A DNA stretch of 32,167 bases from an uncultured Clostridia bacterium (GTDB lineage Bacteria > Bacillota > Clostridia > Tissierellales > Peptoniphilaceae), in the NCBI GenBank assembly GCA_947254025.1, contig CAMYBS010000013.1, positions 1 through 32,167 on the forward strand, given 5' to 3'. Below are positions 1 through 6,592 of the stretch, one piece after another; the first letter of the stretch is position 1; every line of letters starts with the position of its first letter. Under the pieces are notes generated by a model, which was given only the letters and a program-made list of their open reading frames with translations, was not told the DNA's origin and did not search any database. The position numbers and the translations under genes were made by a program.

Positions 1-105
1 TGGTCTAGCTCTTTTTTTATACAGCTTATATAATTTTAAAATATCAGAGAAAAATATATATAAAAAAATCTTATACAAACGGCTGAAACTATTGAAAAAT
101 CTAAT

Positions 106-134
106 TTGTAATGGGTTCACTCTTGTGCTATACT
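106..134 (+). promoter_or_regulatory. Sigma-A-type promoter of the four-gene operon
   Basis: TTGTAA (106-111), a 17-base spacer and TATACT (129-134) form a good housekeeping promoter 46 bases before the first start codon. The T-run at 11-18 may be the tail of a terminator whose stem lies outside the window. Nothing else is evident in 1-105. Confidence 0.7.
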
Positions 135-137
135 TAA

Positions 138-155
138 GTCGATAGTGATATCGAC
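138..155. promoter_or_regulatory. Inverted repeat at the transcription start (candidate operator)
   Basis: GTCGATA (138-144), a 4-base spacer and TATCGAC (149-155) make a perfect 7-bp inverted repeat starting where transcription from the promoter just upstream should begin. It could be a repressor operator or a 5' mRNA hairpin. No regulator is recognised. Confidence 0.45.
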
Positions 156-180
156 ATAAACACGAAAGGGAGGGTTTATT

Positions 181-1305
181 ATGAATTCATTTGAAAGAGC
201 AAGGGAATTTGCAAAGAAATACATTGATCCCGTTGCAAAACAATTAGACGAAGAAGCAAAATTTCCAAAGGAAATTTTTGATAAACTAGGAGAAGAAGGT
301 TTCTTTAAGGTAATGATACCTAAGGAAATGGGTGGTGAAGGCGGTACTATAAAGGACCACTCACAAATCTGTATGGCTCTTGCTGAAAGCTGTGCATCTG
401 TTGGTTTATGCTATATGATGCATAACGTAGCACTTATGTGTATCTTAGCTAATGGTAATGACGAGCTTAAAAATAAGATTGTTAAAGAAATTCTTGAAGA
501 TAAAAAATTATGTGCACTTGCATACAGCGAATTTGGCACAGGAACTCACTTCTACATGCCAGAGATGGGTATTGAACACAAAGAAAACTCTTGTGTATTA
601 AACGGTTCTAAGTCAATGGTTACTTCAGCTGAATACGCTAGCTACTACTTAGTATTAGTGCCTTCTAAAAAAGAAGGAGAAATCGATAACTGGGTAATTC
701 CTATAGATAAAAAAGGCGTTCATTTTGAAATGAAAGCTTGGAACGGTATGGGTATGAGAAGCAACGCATCTTGTCCAATGCTTCTTAAGGACGTTGAACT
801 TGAAAATATGTATAGAATTGGCGAATGGGGTAGCGGTCAAGCACAAGTATTCTCAGTTGTTGCACCATACTTCATCTTAGGTCTAGCAAGTGTTTACTCA
901 GGTCTAGGCAAAGCCATCTCTACAGCAGCTAACGAACACGCTATGAAGAGAAAATACCCTTCAGGACAATCTCTTGCAAACATTGAAACAGTTCAAATAC
1001 ACTTAGCTAAGATTTACAACAGAACTCACGCAGCAGAAGCATTTACAAAGCTTGCAGCTGAAAAGGCTGAAAGAGGCGACGCTGATGCAGTTGTCGACAT
1101 CATCGCAGCTAGAGTTAACGCAAGTGAAGCAGCTATCGAAACATCTATCGATGCAATGAGAGTTGCTGGCGGTAAGGGCTATAACAAACAAAACCCTATA
1201 GAAAAATACATGAGAGACGCATACGCAAGTCAAATCATGGCACCATCAGTAGATGTGCTTACAATTTGGCTTGGTAAATTGATCACAGATCAACCAATAC
1301 CATAG
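181..1305 (+). CDS. Acyl-CoA dehydrogenase-like flavoprotein
   Basis: A 374-residue protein with the acyl-CoA dehydrogenase fold: helical N-terminal domain (about 1-110), beta middle domain (about 112-215) and C-terminal helical bundle. The start follows AAAGGGAGGG. The C-terminal segment with RDAYASQIMAPS followed by a VDVLTIWLGK helix matches the RDAR..MAPT.D form of divergent family members (YdbM/DszC-like). It lacks the YEGT segment that carries the catalytic glutamate of butyryl-CoA dehydrogenases, so a classical fatty acyl-CoA role is doubtful. It is first in an operon with a ligand-binding protein, a MetE-like enzyme and an OsmC-like protein. That context suggests oxidation of a small, perhaps sulfur-containing, substrate; this is inference. 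The family call is secure and the substrate unknown. Confidence 0.85.
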   Translation: MNSFERAREFAKKYIDPVAKQLDEEAKFPKEIFDKLGEEGFFKVMIPKEMGGEGGTIKDHSQICMALAESCASVGLCYMMHNVALMCILANGNDELKNKIVKEILEDKKLCALAYSEFGTGTHFYMPEMGIEHKENSCVLNGSKSMVTSAEYASYYLVLVPSKKEGEIDNWVIPIDKKGVHFEMKAWNGMGMRSNASCPMLLKDVELENMYRIGEWGSGQAQVFSVVAPYFILGLASVYSGLGKAISTAANEHAMKRKYPSGQSLANIETVQIHLAKIYNRTHAAEAFTKLAAEKAERGDADAVVDIIAARVNASEAAIETSIDAMRVAGGKGYNKQNPIEKYMRDAYASQIMAPSVDVLTIWLGKLITDQPIP

Positions 1306-1313
1306 GAGGAAAG

Positions 1314-2138
1314 ATGACTAATAAAATTAAAGTTGGAGCAGTTCTTTATGATCCAAAAGTTAGTATCATTTGGGATATGATCCACAAATTTTTTGAAGAA
1401 AGAGGCATGGAAGTTGAAGGCGTTTACTTCAAGGACTATGATTTACAAGTAGATGCTGTTGTTAACGGCGATATTGATATCGCTTGGAACTCACCATTAG
1501 CTTGGTTACAAACTCAAATCAGGACTCAAGGCAAAAGTGAAAATGGTCCTATGAGAGATACAGATAGAGACAGAAAGACTATCTGCCTAGTTAAAAAAGG
1601 CTCAGGCATAAAATCTTTTGAAGATCTTAAGGGCAAAAAGATAGGCTTCGGCGCATTTGATAGCCCTCAAGCAAGACTTATTCCTATCTATTATTTAAAA
1701 ACTAAAGGCTTAGAATATGGCAAAGACTACGAAGAAGTAAGATTTGACAAGGGTGTTGGCCTTAACGGTGACCACGTTGGCGGCGAACTTGACGCTGTGA
1801 AAGCACTTGAAGCAGAAGGTGTAGACTGCGCTTTCACTATTGATCTAAACTTCAACGCTTGGTCAAAGGACGGCACTATCGATGCTAACCAACTAGAAGT
1901 TTTAGGCGAAACACCTCACTTCGATCACTGTATATTCTCAGCTCGCGTAGGCTTCCCATCAGAAGACTTCAAAGCTTGGGCTAAGATACTTCTTCAAATG
2001 GATTACAATGATCCAGAACACAAGAAGATTATGGACCTTGAAGGCCTTAGAGAATGGGTTGAAGGCAGAACTAGTGGTTTTGAACAAATCACTAATGCCG
2101 ATAAGTATTTAGACTTCTTCGGCAAGTATCGTGACTAG
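1314..2138 (+). CDS. PhnD/SsuA-like substrate-binding protein lacking a signal peptide
   Basis: A 274-residue type-II periplasmic-binding-protein fold: KIKVGAVLYDP at the N-terminus, a GDIDIAWNSPLAW ligand-cleft segment, then the typical SFEDLKGKKIGFGAFDSPQA domain-switch region, as in phosphonate (PhnD), sulfonate (SsuA) and THI5-like binders. It starts 8 bases after the previous stop behind AGGAGG, so there is no room for an upstream start. The N-terminus has neither a hydrophobic signal nor a lipobox, and no ABC permease or ATPase follows. It is therefore predicted to be cytoplasmic: either a solute sensor or carrier, or an enzyme built on this fold. The 3' end overlaps the next gene by 8 bases. 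Confidence 0.8.
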   Translation: MTNKIKVGAVLYDPKVSIIWDMIHKFFEERGMEVEGVYFKDYDLQVDAVVNGDIDIAWNSPLAWLQTQIRTQGKSENGPMRDTDRDRKTICLVKKGSGIKSFEDLKGKKIGFGAFDSPQARLIPIYYLKTKGLEYGKDYEEVRFDKGVGLNGDHVGGELDAVKALEAEGVDCAFTIDLNFNAWSKDGTIDANQLEVLGETPHFDHCIFSARVGFPSEDFKAWAKILLQMDYNDPEHKKIMDLEGLREWVEGRTSGFEQITNADKYLDFFGKYRD

Positions 2139-3303
2139 GGCATTCTCCACTTCACTTATAGGAAGCATGCCAAGAAATGAAGATATATTAAGGGCCCTTA
2201 GAAAGAGATCTAAGGGTTCTCTAAGTGAAGAGGATTTTATTAAGTTAATAGATGCTGAGGAAGAAGCCGTCCTACGCATGCAAGAAAAACACGGCATCAG
2301 CTACGTCACATCAGGCGAATTATCAAGAGATAACTACGTTTCATTTATATCGACAAAGTTAAATGGCGTTAAAATGATGTCAATGTCTGAGATGCTTGAG
2401 TACATCGATGATAAAAAAGCATTTGAACAAATACTTTCTATACTTGACGTTCCAGCCATAAGCATAAAAAACGCTATATGTACAGGAAAAGTCTCTCGTA
2501 AGACCAATATCGTTTGTGATGAACTAAAGAGACTAAAGGCAAGAACTGATCACAAGGTAAAAATCACTTTGCCAGGACCATATCTAGTAACTCGCTCAAT
2601 GTGGCTATATAACTTATCTAGCAAGGCTTACGGCTCTAAGGAAGAGCTTGGCGAAGATGTTATCAAGATTTATAAGGAAGAGATAGAAGAGCTTCAAAAG
2701 ATTGGCGTTGACATAATTCAGTTTGATGAACCAGTTTTAACTGAAGTCGTATTTACCGAAGGAAAGCCGCGTACCTTCATGTGTGCAGCGCTTTCAGAAA
2801 AGAAAGATCCGACAGAGGAGCTAAAATTTGCGACTCACCTAATTAAGTCATGCATGGAGCATATCGATAGGACTAAGTCGATACGCGCGCTTCACGTCTG
2901 CCGTGGCAACTGGTCCAAGGACGAGAGCATTTTACTAGAAGGACCATATACACCGCTAATCAAATTATTTGAAGACATAGATACAGACGCACTGTTCCTT
3001 GAATTTTCAACAAAGAGAGCAGGCGAGCTAAAAAGCTTATTTACTTCAGACAAAATTAGAAAAAATTATATCCTAGGTCTTGGCGTTATCAATCCAAGAA
3101 CTGATGAGATTGAATCGCATGAGGATATGGTCAAGAGAGCCGAAGAAGCGCTTGGCTATATTGACAAAGAAAGATTATTCTTAAACCCAGACTGCGGTTT
3201 CGCTACTTTTGCAAATAGACCTGTATCAACACTTGAAATAATTGACAAAAAATTAGCAGAGCTTGAGACAGCAGTTAAAGAATTGAAGGAAAAATATGAG
3301 TAG
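2131..3303 (+). CDS. Core MetE-like (cobalamin-independent methionine synthase family) methyltransferase
   Basis: A 390-residue protein matching only the C-terminal catalytic half of MetE (full MetE is about 750). It retains the zinc-ligand pattern: H255 and C257 in HVCRG, E291, and C355 in NPDCGF, plus the QFDEP substrate motif (197-201). The GTG start overlaps the upstream stop (GTGACTAG), implying translational coupling; no strong ribosome site is seen. The family transfers methyl groups to thiols such as homocysteine. Short core forms occur in anaerobes and archaea and may use corrinoid proteins or other methyl donors instead of methyl-folate. Whether this one makes methionine or acts on another thiol or thioether is open; its neighbours suggest a dedicated pathway. 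Confidence 0.8.
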   Translation: MTRAFSTSLIGSMPRNEDILRALRKRSKGSLSEEDFIKLIDAEEEAVLRMQEKHGISYVTSGELSRDNYVSFISTKLNGVKMMSMSEMLEYIDDKKAFEQILSILDVPAISIKNAICTGKVSRKTNIVCDELKRLKARTDHKVKITLPGPYLVTRSMWLYNLSSKAYGSKEELGEDVIKIYKEEIEELQKIGVDIIQFDEPVLTEVVFTEGKPRTFMCAALSEKKDPTEELKFATHLIKSCMEHIDRTKSIRALHVCRGNWSKDESILLEGPYTPLIKLFEDIDTDALFLEFSTKRAGELKSLFTSDKIRKNYILGLGVINPRTDEIESHEDMVKRAEEALGYIDKERLFLNPDCGFATFANRPVSTLEIIDKKLAELETAVKELKEKYE

Positions 3304-3784
3304 CTACGGTAATTTTAATAGTACGGAAGAGATGGGCCGCTTTGATTTTACAATGAGAGCGACATCGAACGACATCAAAACCGTTAACAGCTACGGCGAC
3401 ATGGCCTTCATATCGACAGACCAAGAGCTGCCATACGATAACGAGAAAAAAGAATTATCGTCGGTGGAGATATTTTTGGCAGGAATTTTGGAGTCGATGA
3501 TGCTCACAATCATTAGAGAAGCCAAAATCAAGAAGCTTTCACTAGATGAGATAGAAGCAAAGGCAGAAGTAAAGACGACAAACCCACTTCGCACGCTAAA
3601 AGTAGTTGGCGTTGATGATGCACCGCGCATAGACGAGATTAAGATCAAAGTGTATTATTATATAGACGATATCACAAGAGAAGAAGCAGATAAGTTTATG
3701 AGAGATGCTTTGGATATGGATATGGTTTATAGCGGAGTGAAAAAGGGATTTAAGATAGTGACAGAATTTATATACGAACTATAA
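3296..3784 (+). CDS. OsmC-like protein without cysteines
   Basis: A 162-residue protein whose start overlaps the preceding stop (ATGAGTAG). The middle SSVEIFLAGILESMMLTI helix, the following strand (LDEIEAKAEV) and the IDEIKIKVYYYIDD..TREEADKF segment reproduce the OsmC/Ohr layout. OsmC and Ohr reduce organic peroxides with two cysteines, one in the central helix and one near the C-terminal CP.S..L segment. Here the whole protein contains no cysteine (the positions read ESMML and MDMVYSGVKKG), so peroxidase chemistry is not possible. A binding or structural role is more likely. It ends the operon; a repeat follows. Confidence 0.6.
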   Translation: MSSYGNFNSTEEMGRFDFTMRATSNDIKTVNSYGDMAFISTDQELPYDNEKKELSSVEIFLAGILESMMLTIIREAKIKKLSLDEIEAKAEVKTTNPLRTLKVVGVDDAPRIDEIKIKVYYYIDDITREEADKFMRDALDMDMVYSGVKKGFKIVTEFIYEL

Positions 3785-3807
3785 AATTTCCGCGTTAATT
3801 TTTGTTA

Positions 3808-3907
3808 AAATTTCGCCTAAGGCTTGCGCACTCGCTTCCTCCTTGCGGAGTACCTGTACGTACACCTCAGTCGGTCGCTCGTTATGCTGCGCCTTATCCA
3901 TAAATTT
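3808..3907. repeat. GTAC-core long palindromic repeat, copy 1
   Basis: An imperfect inverted repeat of about 100 bases: arms beginning AAATTTCGCCTAAGGC and ending GCGCCTTATCCATAAATTT, around a perfect TGTACGTACA core (3855-3864). Related elements lie at 19120, 25826 and 27184, each directly after a gene. Confidence 0.65.
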
Positions 3908-3940
3908 TTCCTAAAAATTAGTACGCAAAAATTATTAGCA

Positions 3941-4233
3941 ATAGAACGTCGAACGATCATCTAAGTGCGAAGCACCAAGGTTGACGAGGTACCAATTCAA
4001 AGCAAAGCTTTGTAAATGGGTCGGACTCTTCTTTGCACTGCGTAGCGCAAAGGTTTTTAAGTCCATGCACCAAGAGAACGAGTGTTAGCGATGTTCGATT
4101 GGCTATGCATGCCTTATGCCAGAGTTTACAAAGAGATGGAACGAAGTGAACATCGATTTGCTTAAACTTACGGTAGGACGTATAGTCCTAAGTTCTTCAG
4201 TTACTGTACATTGAATAAATTAATTTAGTTCTT
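3941..4233 (+). ncRNA. Candidate structured non-coding RNA
   Basis: The 546-base gap between the OsmC-like gene and the peroxidase has no plausible ORF but many self-complementary segments: GTGC/GCAC (3965-3975), CAAAG/CTTTG near 4000, GGACT/AGTCC enclosing CTTTGC/GCAAAG (4024-4063), an 8-bp CGATGTTC/GAACATCG long-range stem (4089-4096 with 4148-4155), and a right arm GTCCTAAGTT pairing with AACTTA and AGGAC (4165-4193). AGAAC (3943) and GTTCT (4228) could close the structure. A strong terminator follows at 4249. I cannot assign a family. The strand is chosen from the terminator, which also lets the element be a long leader of the peroxidase gene. Its start is uncertain. Confidence 0.5.
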
Positions 4234-4248
4234 ATAAAATGTAGGCAA

Positions 4249-4281
4249 AAGTCTTGTGGCAAGTCCATAAGACTTTTTTTT
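4249..4281 (+). terminator. Intrinsic terminator after the candidate RNA
   Basis: An 11-bp stem (4249-4259 with 4265-4275, one G-U pair) with a 5-base loop, followed by eight T. It lies before the peroxidase gene, so it either ends a separate RNA or attenuates that gene. Confidence 0.8.
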
Positions 4282-4330
4282 CATGCCTATGGGTATATAT
4301 AATTGAAAGAATATATATTAGGAGGTAAAA

Positions 4331-4801
4331 ATGTTTTACGATTATAAAGTTAAGAACATACTAGGCGAAGAAGTTTCTATGTCTGAGTACAAAGGCAAAG
4401 TAGTACTCATAGTTAACACAGCCAGCAAGTGCGGCTTTACTAAGCAATACGAAGGCCTTGAAGAGCTATATGAAAAGTATAAGGACCAAGGCTTTGTAAT
4501 CTTGGGCTTTCCATGCAACCAATTTGGATCGCAGGAGCCAGGCGGCAATGAAGAGATAAAAAATTTCTGCACTTCTACATTTAGTGTAACTTTTCCTATG
4601 ATGTCAAAGATTGATGTCAATGGCGATGACGCTGATCCTTTATACAAATTTTTGAAAAAAGAAAAGGGCGGCATCTTAGGCGACGATATCAAATGGAATT
4701 TCACAAAGTTTTTGATAGATAGAGAAGGAAACGTTGTCGATAGATTTGCTTCACAAAAAACACCAAAGGCACTAGAAAAAGAAGTAGAAAAACTATTGTA
4801 G
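4331..4801 (+). CDS. Glutathione peroxidase family (thiol peroxidase, Cys type)
   Basis: A 156-residue full-length GPx-family enzyme that reduces peroxides in the cytoplasm; bacterial members generally use thioredoxin. The peroxidatic residue is C34 in NTASKCGFT (cysteine in place of selenocysteine). Q64 of FPCNQFG and W122-N123 of IKWNFTKFL complete the catalytic tetrad, and C80 (IKNFC) is the likely resolving cysteine. The start follows AGGAGGTAAAA. A possible -10 TATAAT lies at 4298-4303, just after the terminator of the preceding RNA, so the gene is probably transcribed alone. It fits oxygen defence in an anaerobe. Confidence 0.93.
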   Translation: MFYDYKVKNILGEEVSMSEYKGKVVLIVNTASKCGFTKQYEGLEELYEKYKDQGFVILGFPCNQFGSQEPGGNEEIKNFCTSTFSVTFPMMSKIDVNGDDADPLYKFLKKEKGGILGDDIKWNFTKFLIDREGNVVDRFASQKTPKALEKEVEKLL

Positions 4802-4820
4802 AGAAAGATTATAATCTATG

Positions 4821-4854
4821 TAGCACTCATATATATATGGGTGCTATATTTTTT
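4821..4854 (+). terminator. Intrinsic terminator of the peroxidase gene
   Basis: TAGCAC...GTGCTA ends of a nearly perfect hairpin (4821-4846) with a CATATATATATG interior, then a T-rich tail. The following 4855-5002 is A+T-rich and shows no gene or clear element. Confidence 0.75.
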
Positions 4855-5002
4855 ATGAAAAGCCTTATAGCATCTTAGCACTTTTCTTGCTTAAGTAGGT
4901 AAAAATATTGCAAGCAAGTGACTCATATATTGCATGTGATACTCATAAAGTAGTGTTGTATGCACATATTTGCAAATTTTTATATAAAAATTTCAAAAAG
5001 AC

Positions 5003-5031
5003 TTGTATTTTATAACATAAAGTGCTATAAT
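5003..5031 (+). promoter_or_regulatory. Promoter of the DUF3798 ABC importer operon
   Basis: TTGTAT (5003-5008), a 17-base spacer and a perfect TATAAT (5026-5031). Transcription should begin near 5038, giving a leader of about 170 bases before the first gene. Confidence 0.8.
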
Positions 5032-5036
5032 ATATA

Positions 5037-5176
5037 AAAGAGCTTCCACTTGATAAAGTGTAACATAGCTATCGTGACTACAAGAAACACCGTTAGGCTA
5101 TTCAAGCTAAGGGAGTTATCTCACGAGATTAGGGCTCTTTGAATTATAACTTAAGATCCTTTGAAATTATCTTAAG
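5037..5176 (+). promoter_or_regulatory. Structured 5' leader, candidate riboswitch
   Basis: The RNA begins with AAAGAGC (5037-5043), which pairs perfectly with GCTCTTT (5134-5140) to close a domain of about 100 bases. Inside are a CACTT-gata-AAGTG hairpin (5047-5060), ATAGC/GCTAT (5065-5069 with 5097-5101) enclosing 27 bases, and ATCT-cacg-AGAT (5118-5129). Downstream, CTTAAGAT/ATCTTAAG (5150-5157 with 5169-5176) forms an 8-bp hairpin before the ribosome site. AAGAG at 5179-5183 could compete for the CTCTT of the closing stem, a possible switch acting on translation. No poly-T terminator is present. I do not recognise any known riboswitch consensus. Confidence 0.55.
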
Positions 5177-5207
5177 CTAAGAGGACATTAAAGTACGAGG
5201 AGGTTTT

Positions 5208-6521
5208 ATGATGAAAAGAGTACTTGCGATGTTAATCGCGCTAATTATGATGTTTTCTCTAGTAGCATGTAACAAAAACGATGCACCTGCTACTGACGCT
5301 AACAAGACTGAAGGCGAAAAAGCTACTGAAGCTACTGATGGCGAAGCTAAAGACGGCGAAGCTAAAGACGGAGAAGCTACTGAAGCTAGTGACTTCCACA
5401 TTGGTGTTGTAACTGGTACTGTATCACAATGTGAAGACGAACAACGTGGTTGTGAAGCTATGATAGCTAAATACGGAGATGCTAAGGAAGGTGGACTTAT
5501 CGTTCACAAGAACTATCCAGATAACTTCTCTGCAGAACAAGAAACAACTATCCAACAAATAGTTTCTCTTGCTGACGACCCTAAACTAAAAGTTATCGTT
5601 GTTAACCAAGGTGTTCCTGGAACTGCAGCAGCATTTAAGCAAGTTAAGGAAAGACGTCCTGACATTTTCTGCTTCGTATCTAACTCTCAAGAAGACCCTA
5701 ACCTTATCGAAGGCGCAGCTGACTTAGTTATCGACCCAGATAACGTTACTCGTGGATACTTAATCCCACTAGCTGCTCAAAAGATGGGCGCTAAGAAATT
5801 CGTTCACGTTTCTTTCCCAAGACACATGTCTATCGAACTATTGTCTTTAAGAAAGGATATTATGGAAGCAACTTGTGATAAGATCGGTATGGAATTTGCT
5901 ATGGAAACTGCACCGGACCCAACAAGCGATATCGGTATCCCAGGCGCACAAAACTTTATTTTGGAACAAATGCCAGCTTGGGTACAAAAATATGGTAAAG
6001 ATACTGCATTCTTTGCAACAAACGATGCTCATACTGAACCAATGCTATTAAAAATCTCTGAATTAGGAGCATTATTCGTAGAACAAGACTTACCATCTCC
6101 AATACTTGGATATCCAGGAGCTCTAGGACTTGACCTTAAAGAAGCTGCTGGTGATTTCAATAAGATAGTTGAAAAAGAAGAAGAAGTATTATCTGAAAAG
6201 AACCCTGGTAGAATGGGTACTTGGAAATATTCATACGGTTTCTCAACTACTCAAGCCCTTATCGAACTTGGTAAGAGAATGGTTGAATCTGGTAAAGACA
6301 TGATGAATACAGATGATGTTAAGACTGTATTAGTCGACATGACTCCAGGTGCTGCATGGAATGTTTCAACTTATGTTGACAGAACAAGCATGGAAGAAAG
6401 AAAGAACCATATACTAGTACTACAAGACACTTACGCATTTGGTAAAGGTTTCTTGAAGATGACTGATGAAGAAGTTCCTGATATCTATAAGATGCTAGAA
6501 GATTATCAATCTAAGAAATAG
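5208..6521 (+). CDS. DUF3798-family lipoprotein, ABC importer substrate-binding protein
   Basis: A 437-residue lipoprotein: a lysine/arginine start, hydrophobic helix and LVAC lipobox place the acylated cysteine at C21. A low-complexity Glu/Ala/Asp/Lys/Thr linker (about 24-62, repeating DGEAK and GEAT units) precedes a two-lobed periplasmic-binding-protein domain that begins FHIGVVTGTVSQCEDE, the DUF3798 type. It is followed by the sugar/nucleoside-type ATPase and two permeases, so it is the extracellular receptor of that importer; the ligand is unknown. Two ATGs are in tandem: GAGGAGG at 5197 leaves 4 bases before the first and 7 before the second (5211), so the second may be the real start. 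It is probably controlled by the folded leader. Confidence 0.88.
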   Translation: MMKRVLAMLIALIMMFSLVACNKNDAPATDANKTEGEKATEATDGEAKDGEAKDGEATEASDFHIGVVTGTVSQCEDEQRGCEAMIAKYGDAKEGGLIVHKNYPDNFSAEQETTIQQIVSLADDPKLKVIVVNQGVPGTAAAFKQVKERRPDIFCFVSNSQEDPNLIEGAADLVIDPDNVTRGYLIPLAAQKMGAKKFVHVSFPRHMSIELLSLRKDIMEATCDKIGMEFAMETAPDPTSDIGIPGAQNFILEQMPAWVQKYGKDTAFFATNDAHTEPMLLKISELGALFVEQDLPSPILGYPGALGLDLKEAAGDFNKIVEKEEEVLSEKNPGRMGTWKYSYGFSTTQALIELGKRMVESGKDMMNTDDVKTVLVDMTPGAAWNVSTYVDRTSMEERKNHILVLQDTYAFGKGFLKMTDEEVPDIYKMLEDYQSKK

Positions 6522-6538
6522 ACATATTTGATTAATGG

Positions 6539-6564
6539 ACGGAGCGGCTTCATTGCTGCTCCGT
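6539..6564 (+). other. Intercistronic hairpin between receptor and ATPase genes
   Basis: A 10-bp stem (ACGGAGCGGC with GCTGCTCCGT, one G-U) and 6-base loop, followed only by TTTAAC. It is too poor in T for a full terminator. As in other binding-protein operons it may protect the receptor mRNA or lower downstream expression. Confidence 0.65.
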
Positions 6565-6592
6565 TTAACATTATTGGAAGGCGAGGTTTTTT

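Noticed and set aside
3980..4030. glmS ribozyme, because of GTTGACGAGG
   Set aside because: The conserved GCGGATG region and the rest of the core are missing, and the next gene is a peroxidase, not glmS.
5037..5140. A known riboswitch class (SAM, TPP, purine, lysine, guanidine, THF, c-di-GMP, ZTP were considered)
   Set aside because: None of their conserved core sequences could be found, so it is left as an unassigned candidate.
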